This document shows, piece after piece, positions 52,531-62,100 of a stretch of DNA of 64,000 bases. The position numbers and the translations under genes were made by a program. The notes under the pieces were generated by a model, which saw nothing but the letters and a program-made list of their open reading frames with translations, did not search any database and was not told the DNA's origin. The DNA comes from Campylorhamphus procurvoides (taxonomy: Eukaryota > Chordata > Aves > Passeriformes > Dendrocolaptidae), in NCBI GenBank assembly GCA_013396655.1, contig WBMV01003267.1, positions 1,426,001-1,490,000 on the forward strand, given 5' to 3'. How positions within the stretch are numbered: the stretch's first letter is position 1; each line of letters starts with the position of its first letter.

Positions 52531-53930
52531 TGGGGTGCATCAGTACTTATACCACCTTTCCTGTTCAACTTAAAGAAGCTCTGCACCCTGACCTGAAGAA
52601 AACTTGTTCATAGCTTTTGTCTGCTCTTCCATTATGAAGATTTGCTGAAAAATTGTACAGGGTGCACAGTCCACTGAACACTTCCAGGACTCATTTCAGT
52701 GTTTCAAGACCACTTACATGTTGGGTTTTTGAAAAGGCACATAGTTCTCTTTGCTAAGTATCCAAACTGGATAAAATAGTTTGAAATCCCTGTGGAAAGT
52801 GGAAGGTGGTTTAAAAAACAAAACCATCCCACCCTAACATTAATGTAGGTAAAGAATGAAAAGCAGCTTTTGTCTCAGGGAAAGGTCCAAGCCTTGTGCT
52901 GGTGACACCAGCCCTCCATGCAGAGGTATGTCCTTCACAGCAGCTCTGCTGTGCTCTTCGGGCTCCAGGTGTCTGGCCCTTCTGAGTGAGCCCTCTCCTT
53001 TCTGCTGATTTGGATTGCTATTATCACACACATGATTTAGGTTAACCAATAACTGTGTTCTTGCCTCACTCTCCCTTGTCTTTTAAACTAATTGAGGTCA
53101 ATGCAGATGATGAACAGAAGATGTGCTGACCAGGGATGTGTACCTGGACGCTCTCCCCTGTATAGCTTGGACTGCTGAGCACTGTACATTTAGGTAAACT
53201 CAGCAAGTCTTAAATCTGCTGGCAGCTGAAGGCTAGAATCAATTTGGCTGTAACGATAATCCCATACTGCAAAGTGCTGCTCTGGACTTGGACATTGAGT
53301 GAAATGCTTACTCAACTTGCTTGTGTGTTTGAGAAACTAATTTCAGTTTTTGTTTTCATTCTCAAGCCTGAACTGAATTACTTTGCAAGAGACTTTGGCA
53401 ACAAGTTTGCCTGGCAAGGTTAGGAGAGAAGGGCCCATTTTTAAGTCACAGTGACTGTGACTGGTCTCTTAATCTCTCCCCCTACTCTTGTATGCATTTA
53501 GCATTTTAAGGAGAAGGAGATAAAGGACTTTGCAGTTGTTTGCACTCTGATGCCCTGGTGGCTCTTGGCTTCACTAGGCTGTCCTTACAGATCATTTTCC
53601 GGAGAATTAAAAAATAAAGTCTATATATGTGCAGATTCAGGATTAAGAGCAAATACATTACTTACCTCTTTGTCTCACTCTTTCCAGCAGCAGCAGAGAC
53701 TTGGTGGGCAGCCTGCCATTGAACTCTGCATTCCAGTTGACTCTTCCTTTTCCCAGGAAGATACTAAGCAATGATGTGTGGTTATAAAGACTTAACTGTG
53801 CTGATTCCTTTAGGCTCAAAACATTGAACTCCATGGCTTTCTGCAGTTCTGACAGCAGCCTTTAAAACTCTGATGTTCTGAAAATCCATAATGAATGTTT
53901 TTCTTGGAGGCTGTCCAGTAAAATCAGGTA
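52531..53930. other. Intergenic stretch between convergent PPP3R1 and PNO1
   Basis: About 1.4 kb between the inferred 3' ends of two genes that face each other. I see no repeat family or gene. The actual gap depends on where the poly(A) sites lie. Confidence 0.5.
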
Positions 53931-53955
53931 CTCATACAACCAATTGAAAATACCT

Positions 53956-53961
53956 TTTAAT
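53956..53961 (-). terminator. PNO1: Possible PNO1 poly(A) signal (ATTAAA on the minus strand)
   Basis: TTTAAT on the plus strand reads ATTAAA on the coding strand, about 180 bases after the PNO1 stop codon. It is a common variant signal at a sensible distance, but I have no transcript evidence and other sites are possible. Confidence 0.4.
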
Positions 53962-54138
53962 TACTATACAGGAACAACATGTATGTTCAAATCACACCAC
54001 ATGTCTGAAGGCAGTCAGACTGCACAAACAGTCCCAGTTTTCTTCTGGGCTTCCAAATCCAGCAGAAGACCAGTGGCTTCTGTAGCTCAAGGCCTCTTGT
54101 GTCTGGGAACCTGGACTCCCAGTCCTTGGTGGTGCACC

Positions 54139-57100
54139 TCAGAACCTCTCGGCTGCTCTGCTGGCCACTGCCCTAATATTGCCATAAACTTTGGAAGGAG
54201 GACTTCCTGCAGAAGAAAGTGCAAATCCAGTCAGCAGACAAATAAACTATGTCACAAAAATGGATGTTTTGCTCCTACACCTGTGTTAAAAGTGGAGAAC
54301 TAAGCCCAAGGGGAGAAGGATGGTCGAGGCCAGTCACCCTGCCTTACTGCAGGTGCAGAGTTAAAAACTGCTGCTGTCAGGGTGAGTTGTTCCCTTTGGC
54401 TTTTAAGACCCTTCAGGGAATGCTGCAGCTACAGCAGAAGGCAGAACATCTTTCTGTACCATGGAGAGGGTTTTGGAGCTAGAATCAAGCCCTGGACTCC
54501 TCACTTCTCCCCTAAACCTTTCTCATAAGGGTACCTGCAAACTGCCAGCAAACTACCTGCTCTAAATGCACATGTGGACAGGCCAGGGAAGAAGGTAAGA
54601 GCCACAAAGCACTTTTTCAAACTGCCAAGATCTATTTATGTGGAGTGGAGAAGATTAGATAACAGGACTTACCTAAAATTAGATTGCAAATTGCTGTTCG
54701 TGCCATTTTAATGTTCTGAAAAGATCCCAAAATATGAATTTTTCTGTAAAAAGCAAAGTAGCCTTAGTTAAGGGAAAAAAAAAACCTCTGTGGTTACAGA
54801 GTTAATAGAGAGTTGGAAGTTAGAGGTAAATGTGAAATTCTGTATCAGTGGACTAGTTCCTTTTCTACACTTGTTAATAATAAGAAACCCAGAAAATCTA
54901 CAACAGAAGGCCTGTGCTCTTCTAAATCCTTTTAAAATAGATTTTACAATTTGGAAATTTAACACTGTAAGCAGCTTCAGGAGGAAAACCTTATTGGGTT
55001 AATGAGTTCAACTTTGATCATTCATAAGAAGGAATTCTTACACTGGGGAATGGCTGAATTCTAGGTGTGCAGCTGACTGTCGTTCTCATAGCAAAAGGTC
55101 AAATAAATACTTGTGTTCATTAAAAACAGCACTTAAATCAAGTTTCTTACTACTGTTCTACAACAGTTTCAAAAATCCAAGTTATCTTTGTTCCTGGCAG
55201 AGGACATGGATGAGCTGAGGGCTTGTGCTTTGCCCAGGAGGAAGTCAGTCCGTACTTACGTGTCAGCGAGAACGATGCGTGTCCTGGTTACGTTTTCTAT
55301 GGTGAATTTGGTTTTTCCACCTTTCCCTGCTATTCTCCCTATTGCTCTTGATAGATGGTCTCCTTTCAAAGGTTTGACTGAAATGAGAATAACATGCCCA
55401 GGGTTAACAGCAGTGCTGTGTGTCCCTGTAATGCTTCCCTTGGTGAAGTTACTGGAAACGACTCAGGTCAAGTAATAACGAAAACAACATCACTGGTGAA
55501 TGCAGATCCATCCAGATTTCATCTTTTGTGACCAGCAGTGCAAATTGCATCCAATGCTACCTGACTGTGAGGTCTCTGGCAGGTAAGAGAAATTCTCCTG
55601 CACAGCTACAGTGGAAGGCATTCCACTGTATTTCAGGTTGAAGAAACAGAGCCAGAGCACACCCAGTTAACAACAGCAGAAATGAAGTAGATCAGGTTTA
55701 GATGCTGCTCTACAGGGACTCCAAGGAGTTCTAGTGATGCAGGAAATGATAGATGTTTCTGGTTTTTCTGATCCCTGAGGACAAGTGACACAACTGGAGC
55801 AGGGAAAAAGGAAGACCAGATACTTGCAGGAGACACACACAACTCCTGCAATAGTGCAGCAGAAGCTACTCACCATCTGTAACTTCAAATGACTCGAGAA
55901 AAAGATCATCTAATCTGATGAGAGCAAGAGCATCCTAAAAGAGCAAAAGATTTGTTATCAGCACAAGTGCTCCAGTACCACAGAGTTTACAGCAGATATT
56001 CTCTTTATACATATAAACAGATGACATCAGTTGTATTTCTCCCTTTAACCTGTTAAATAATAGCTAAAAATCCCCTGCCTTTTCCACAGCAATGTAAGTA
56101 TTTCTGTCTAGAGAACCCTGCCCATGCTTGGATGCCCCTGCATTCCCCCCAGCCCCACCTGTGCTAGTGAAGCCAGCGTATGTCTGGAGCAAGGAGCAGC
56201 CCCTACAACACCAAGTGGGTTTGTTTTCTCCAAGTAGAAGTTTGAGTTTGCACAGACTGCAGATTATTGGCTTAGACTAAAGCAAAATGAACAGTCTTGA
56301 CCTGTGCAGAGCACCTCAGAGCCAAATTATTGCTTCATGCTTGTCTTACAAAAGCTAAATATGTCCTCTGTTTCATAATTTTAATTACATCCTGTTTTAA
56401 GGCTACTTTTTTATTCTTCATTATCCAAAGAAACTGAGTATCTACTCCATTCACAATATCAAACATTTATTTATAGAAAACCACCTAAGGGTTTTTTTCA
56501 ATTTCTTTTTTACTGTAATTTGCAGAGAGGACAAAGACATCATGCCAGTTTAACAACGTGGCTATTGGGAGACTCACCTCTACTTGAAATCCAAGGATAA
56601 ATGCTTTCACAAAATCAGCTGCCTTTGTCAGGGCACTGAGATCCTTTGTCTCTTGACAAGTCTGCAAGACAGGAAGTTATGTTTGCAAATTAAGACCAGG
56701 CAAGTTAGGATCGGAACTTGAAAAATCTGAGGGACACAGACTAACCATAAAAAATCCACATTGTTAATGCTCCTATATTATGTTTTACTGAAAGACACAA
56801 TTAATATGCTTTGTGCTTTTTTATCATGTTGACCCTCAGTAAGATGAATGCATCAACTACCCCAGGCTGTGCCTGGCGGGGAGAGAAGAGAGAAGGTGCT
56901 GAAAACTTCCACCTCCACTGACTGAGAATCCTTTTTATTGAGAAAACCCAAAACCAACACAAACTAAACTGCAACAGAGGACAGCAGAAAAAAGAGAAGG
57001 ATGATAATGGCAGGAGTCATTCTAATGACAATCCAAAGATGTCTTAGCAGGTGAATGAAATTCCTTTCGAAGTTTTCAATCATTATGATGGATAAGGACA

Positions 57101-59072
57101 AAATGAAATCTGCTCTATGAAGAAGAAAACTACCTTGCTTCTCCCCAGACATCATTTCAGATCAAAAAGTGGTGTTAAAATCCCAGCTTTTGCTCCTGCA
57201 CAGTTACTGAATGAAACTGCAGCAGTTCCTGCTCTTCCCTGCCTTTTCCTTGAAGTTACTTCTACGAAGTGTAAATAGGGGACAGTTCTGTCACCTTTCC
57301 TCTAGTCCCTCCTATCAACCTCATGGTAAAATTTCAAGGTTAGGAAGCAAAATTCCTGTTGGTGTCTGTATTTCCACTATTATACTGGAAGATCGCGTAT
57401 GTATTGTTAATACAGTAAGTTTTATGTCAAAGCTTTGGATCTACACTTAAAAACTGCTAGTCTGAATATTCCTGAGAAAGAATAGGGATAAAGAATGAGC
57501 ATCTGCTTAAAGGTCTATGCTGGTATCTGTGCCCTAAAGTATTCCTGTGCAAGCCATTAAAGAAAATCAGAAGCAAATACTACAGGCCCTTACTGGCTGC
57601 CACAAACAAAAACATTAGATTTGCTGCCCCCCTCAAAAGACACTGCTCAGTCCTTGTCAAGTAAGTACTGAGTAGCCTTAAAAAGCTGATAAACATTGAA
57701 TTCCAAAATCATATCTAATACATAGACTAAAATGCTTCCTTAATGCTACAGTACATAATTTTCTCCCACAGGAATTGAACATCCACCAGCTCCTGCTGGC
57801 CCCTTCTGGAGCAGATTTAAACTTTTGGATTTCGCTTGCAGTAAATACTTGTTCTGAACAATAATTGCCAGATTTCATCCCCTGTGAGGGTCTTCTGAGT
57901 AGGTGACTATGCAGTGTCCACTTTTCCAAGCATTATCTGAGATTTAGGAGATATCTCTAGTTTTTAATCTGTGGAACAAGAACACCCATGGAGGAAAGGC
58001 CTTGCCTTTCAGGAGTTAGAATGACAGAATGTTAAGGGATGGAAATGGACCTTAAAGATCACCTTGCCATGGGTGGGGACACCTCCCACTAAACCAGGTT
58101 ACTCAGAGCCCCATCCAACCTGGATTTGAACACTGCCAGGGATAGGGCAACCACGGCAACCCTGGGCAGCCTGTTCCAGTGCCTCGCCACCCTCACAGTA
58201 GAGAATTTCTTCTGGATATCTGATCTAAATTTTCCCTCTCTCAATCTGTACCCATTCCCCTTTGTCCCGTCACCACAGTTCCTGATGGAGTCCCTCTCCA
58301 GCTCCCCTCCAGATGCGGGGAGCCCGCTGTGAGGTCTCTTCCAGGTAGCAGGGACGGCAGAAAGGCTCTCCCTTTACCTTGATCTCAACGTTCCTCGTCT
58401 TCAGGTTGAACCTGATCTGAAGCTGCAGGTGCTCCACGATGGGCGTGAATATCTTCATCCAGTTCTCCTTGAGCGGCGTGTACCTGTTGGCCGGCACGGC
58501 GATCTTCCTCAGCTCGCCCTTTCCGACCTGCCGGGGGAAAGCGAGACCGCAGGGCCGTGAGGGAGGAAGAGGCAGCCCCAGTGTCGTGAGGGTGGAAGGG
58601 ATAGAACCCATGGCCGTGAGGGAGGACGGGGCAGCCCAGGGACCGTGAGGGAGAAGGAGGCAGCCCCAAGGACCGTGAGAGTAAGGGACAGCCCTCAGGG
58701 CCGTGAGGGAGGAAGGGATAGTCCCCAGGGCCGTGAGGGAGGAAGGGAGAGCCCCAAGGACCGTGAGGGAGGAAGGGATAGTCCCCAGAACTGTGAGAGA
58801 GGAGAAAGCCGCCCCATGACCGTGAGGGGCAGCCCCTGGGCCGGCTCTCCCGGTGCCCCGCGTACCCCGAGCGCCTCTGCGTTCACGGGGGGGAAGGCAG
58901 GGCGCTTGCTGGGCCGCGGCCCCGCCGTGTCCGTGTCCGTGTCCATGGCGGCCCCCGCCCGCTCCTCGCCGCCCGCCCGCCGCTTCCTCCTCCTGCGCCG
59001 GGACACGACGCTGGTGAAGCCGCCGCCGCCCGATGCTGGCCCCGCTGCCGGTGTGGGTGTCTCGGTGTCCAT
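54139..59072 (-). CDS. PNO1: PNO1, KH-domain 40S ribosome assembly factor (complete, 7 exons)
   Basis: PNO1 (Dim2) binds pre-18S rRNA in the nucleolus and on cytoplasmic pre-40S particles and helps NOB1 cut the 3' end of 18S. Coding exons, 5' to 3' on the minus strand: 59,072-58,866, 58,527-58,378, 56,661-56,578, 55,934-55,874, 55,377-55,260, 54,743-54,673 and 54,206-54,139. All introns are GT-AG and the sum is 759 bases, 252 residues, equal to the human length. Residues 1-69 are a basic, variable N-terminus ([14 protein letters not shown], then [10 protein letters not shown]). Exon 2 gives [20 protein letters not shown], exon 3 [20 protein letters not shown], exon 5 the KH core [20 protein letters not shown], exon 6 [20 protein letters not shown], and the end is AERF. 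A second Met at residue 43 (MDTDTDT) aligns with an internal Met in human. The longer start fits because the FTxV-plus-basic stretch is conserved upstream. Confidence 0.97.
54744..56577 (-). other. PNO1: PNO1 introns 3-5
   Basis: Introns of 643 (55,935-56,577), 496 (55,378-55,873) and 516 bp (54,744-55,259) separate exons 3 to 6; the two intervening exons lie within this span. Intron 6 (54,207-54,672) is 466 bp. I see no repeat or nested gene. Hosted small RNAs are possible in ribosome-biogenesis genes, but I could not identify C/D or H/ACA box sets. Confidence 0.8.
56662..58377 (-). other. PNO1: PNO1 intron 2 (1.7 kb)
   Basis: The donor GTAAAG follows the Lys codon, and the acceptor is CCTGTCTTGCAG. 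The first 330 bases after the donor are mostly a CR1 insertion (about 58,018-58,342). The rest is ordinary AT-rich sequence. Confidence 0.9.
58018..58342 (-). mobile_element. CR1 LINE fragment in PNO1 intron 2, minus orientation
   Basis: On the plus strand it starts with a reverse CR1 tail ('GAATGACAGAATGTTAAGGG', ATGGAAATGGACC), then 'CTCCCACTAAACCAGGTTAC', 'AACCTGGATTTGAACACTGC', 'CCTGTTCCAGTGCCTCGCCA' and 'ACCCTCACAGTAGAGAATTT', ending near 'GCTGTGAGGTCTCTTCC'. It lies in the same orientation as PNO1 transcription and its far edge comes within about 35 bp of the exon 2 donor (58,377). It is 5'-truncated and non-coding. Confidence 0.9.
58528..58865 (-). other. PNO1: PNO1 intron 1 (338 bp), nearly all minisatellite
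   Basis: The donor GTACGC follows the Gly codon (NAEALG), and the acceptor is CCCCCGGCAG. The phase is 0. Almost the whole intron is the tandem repeat listed separately. In the exon 1 frame translation would continue into the repeat and stop near 58,695; in the exon 2 frame the entire repeat is open. Intron length is not a multiple of three, so retention would shift the frame. Confidence 0.95.
58548..58842. repeat. 30-bp-period GC-rich minisatellite, about ten units
   Basis: The core CCGTGAG (with TCGTGAG and CTGTGAG variants) occurs at 58,555, 58,584, 58,614, 58,643, 58,673, 58,701, 58,731, 58,761, 58,791 and 58,820, with spacings of 28-30 bases. Units share GAGGGAGGAAGGG and AGCCCC/GTCCCC segments. 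Because 30 is a multiple of three, several frames stay open through it and give ten-residue protein repeats that are not real genes. It is likely polymorphic in length. Confidence 0.95.
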
Positions 59073-59150
59073 GCCGGGCGCCGCTCCCTCCACGCGGTGC
59101 CACCGCCTCCGGAAGGGGCGGGCGGGCGCTGCCCCCGCATCCGCCGGGCC
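59073..59150. promoter_or_regulatory. 78-bp bidirectional PNO1/WDR92 promoter core
   Basis: This is all that separates the two divergent start codons. It has no TATA box. It carries CCGGAAG (ETS-type site, 59,109-59,115) fused to a GC box, GGGGCGGGCGGGC (59,115-59,127). ETS and SP1 sites are typical of bidirectional CpG promoters of housekeeping genes. The two 5' UTRs must be very short or transcription must begin within the opposite gene's first exon. Confidence 0.85.
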
Positions 59151-62100
59151 ATGTCGGCGGCGCCGGCGCTGGAGCGGCCGCAGGTGGTGTCGCACGCCCA
59201 GCAGGCGCTCAGCTACACCCTGTTCGACTGCAAGTGGGTGCCCCGCAGCGCCCGCCTGCTGTGCCTGGGCAGCGCGGCCCGCGGGTGCGGCATCGCCCAG
59301 CTGTACGAGCTGCGAGGGGCCCGCCTGGAGCTGCTGCGGGAGGTGAGCTCGGCCCGGCCGGGCTGGGCTGGGCTGGGCTGGGCGCTCTCTGCGCTGGCCC
59401 CGCCGTGCCTCGGCCCTCCTGGGTGCAGGGGCGCATTGTGGCTCCCTGCGAGCCCCGGCGGGACGGGGCAGCCAGCTGGGATCGGCCCCTTCTGCCGGGC
59501 CACCGGCGACGGGATGAGGGGACACAGCATGGAAGCTGCGCCAGGGGTTGTGACGGCCAATAATCTACAGGTTCCCAGTTAGGGGGTATCACTGAAAACC
59601 TCTATTGAACATGCTTCACAATATATAGGGGTAGGAGGTGTAACAAGATAACATTTGTGCTGGGTAAGGCGGGCGGTGCTGGGTGGTTACATATCATAGT
59701 GTTCAGACAGGAGCAAAAACAAAGGAATTCTCACTGATTACAAACCTAGAACAATTAAGGCTTTTAAACTAAACGAGTGATTTGCTAGACAAGCCTTGAA
59801 TGATCTCTTCTTCTGTGAATTCTCAAGGCTTGGGCGGAGAGCTGCTTTCCTCCCTTCACAGCTCCAAGGCCGACCGGATAGTCCTGTTAACATCCTTCTT
59901 GCTGACAAGTAGTTTCCAGATGTTCCCACAAGGGGTGGTCCAGGTTGGACATCAGGGGAAATTTCTTCACAAGGAGGGGTGTTAGACATTGGGATGGGCT
60001 GCCCAGCATGGTGGAGTCCTTTCTCTGGGGGTGTGTAGGGAAGGACTGGACGTGGCACTCAGTGCCAGGGTCTGGCTGGCAGGGCGGTGTTCGGACACAG
60101 GCTGGGCTGGGGGATCCTGGAGGTCTTTTTCGTCAGGTTACTGCTGCTCATCATCACCGTGTGCTCCCTGGGTGGTTGTGGTGGGCTCCATTATGGGTTA
60201 CAGGACTCCGGCTGCCTTTGGGGTTCTTTTGGGGGTGGACGTGTTTATTTTTTACCTCAGACTGATCTTTGAGCACCAGCTTATCCTCAGGGGAAGGGGC
60301 GCCTCAGGCCCCACCAGGCCACAAGCAAATAACTTGTTTTTCTTTAAGACCATTAAACCGGACCCTCTGTTTCTCTGTGTCCAAGGAAATAAAGTGCAGG
60401 TTGCCTTTGATGGTATCTTGATAGTATTTTGCACCAAATCCCCCCTGTGTGATCCACTGACTGTGTCCCCCCGGGAGCTACACGGTCTCTGGGTGCACTG
60501 CCTTTTCCATGTGCTGACACAGAGGTTTCCTTTCTTCAAAAGATTGAAAAGCCCAAACCTATAAAATGTGGGACTTTTGGTGCTACATCTCTGCAGCAAA
60601 GATACTTAGCCACGGGAGATTTCGACGGGAACCTTAACATATGGTAAGCGTGGATATTCTCTGGAAGCTTTTCCCTTGATGTTGTGTTTGTCTGTGTGGA
60701 CAGAGGGTTCTGTACGTGGCTTTTGCATGAGATGCTCTCCATGCTACCTGTGGTTGGGACCCAGTGTCAGCTTCACTGGCTACTGCATTTGGACCATGTC
60801 TGTTTTCTAAAAACATGAATTCTGCACAGTGTTTAATTCAGTGCTGTTTCACTCCCATCTTCTGTGTGCAGCTACAAAACCCTGGTAAAGTTCTGCAAGG
60901 TCCTCCTCTGAAAATGAATGGATACACAAATACAAACAACAGGTTGTGTTCAACATAATTTTCATGTCTAGATTAAATATATATTTTTAATTTTGAAGTC
61001 TTAAATGATTTTTCAGTTCTTTGAATGAGTTGTGTAATTAATTTTCAGGCAAATTGACTATCAAAGCAATAGTGTCAAAAGGGGATTTTTTTGTTATCAT
61101 TATTATTATATTTCCTTTGTCATGGAATTATCAGTTCTTGTTGGAATAGCAAGAATGACATGGAATAGGCACTAGTCGAAATGTAAAATAAAATTCTGAA
61201 AGAATGGGAATCAGTGGGAAAGGAACCATGAAACCCAGTGATGATACAGTATTGACCTGAAGTTGCAGACCAGTAGTCAGAGCTAGTGGGGATCAGGGAA
61301 TCAGATTATTTTAGAGGCTTACTGAAAGTAGAGCTAATTTGAGTATTTTGATCTGTAATGTGATTCATTTTTAACCCAACATGAAGACTGGGTCTGAAAG
61401 TCTGCTGTGGTGACTCCCACAACTGCCAGGGAAGTCCAGAACTGAGCAAAACCTTTTAAGACCAGTCCAAAGCAGTAGCCAAAGAAGGAATCAATGAAAG
61501 ACTTGTGGTTCTTAATGGTGATATCTGTATTTTGTTCTCACTGTTAGTTTGAGCCTATATTATTTATGCTCAAGTTTCCTCTCATTTTTATACAAATCCT
61601 GAGTGTCAAGGAAAATGCTGTATTATCTGTTCTTTTTCTTTCTTGCCTAGGAATTTAGAAGCTCCTGAAATACCAGTGTATTCTGTGAAAGGTCATAAGG
61701 AAATCATAAACAGTATAGATGGTGTAGGTGGCTTAGGAATTGGGGAAGGTGCACCAGAAATTGTGACTGGCAGTCGAGATGGTGAGTTAGTGAACTCTGC
61801 AAGTCTTCTCAGTTCCTCTGAGGCTGTGGGCTCTGATGGCAGGGCACAGTCTGCCATCTGAACTAGTTACAAGGCTGTTGCAACTAGTTTTTCATACACT
61901 GTCTTTCGAATCTTGCTTGGGACAAATTTTCTCTTAATACTTTTAGAAGCTGTAGATAAGCAAAATACACTGTTGTCACGGAGAGTGGGACAGAAGAATA
62001 CAAAGCAGAATAAATGCAAATATCAGCTAGAGAAAACACATCCTTAAGAAATGCTTTCACTTTATTTCTGTTTGGTTTTGTGGTTCTTTCTTGTATCCAC

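Larger units (their letters stand above)
58850..59480. promoter_or_regulatory. CpG island covering PNO1 and WDR92 first exons
   Basis: Dense CpG and GC over both first exons and the gap between them. Codon choice in both exons 1 is extremely GC-rich compared with later exons, which fits a germline-unmethylated island rather than selection on codons. It also contains a (GGGCT)n run just inside WDR92 intron 1. Confidence 0.9.
59343..60542 (+). other. DNAAF10: WDR92 intron 1 (1.2 kb)
   Basis: The donor GTGAGC follows the Glu codon of LLRE, and the acceptor is CTTTCTTCAAAAG. The intron carries the end of the CpG island, a GGGCT run and a CR1 copy at about 59,930-60,150. The stretch 59,540-59,930 is not recognisable to me; it resembles neither CR1 nor coding sequence. 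Confidence 0.9.

Noticed and set aside
58270..59103. 277-codon minus-strand open frame with ten-residue repeats
   Set aside because: It runs through PNO1 exon 1 in the wrong frame, the intron 1 minisatellite and exon 2. The spliced PNO1 model matches the known protein and length, so this is a shadow of a period-30 repeat.
58645..59525. Long GC-rich open frames on both strands around the PNO1/WDR92 promoter
   Set aside because: Stop codons are rare in GC-rich DNA; only the two first exons defined by splicing and family similarity are coding.
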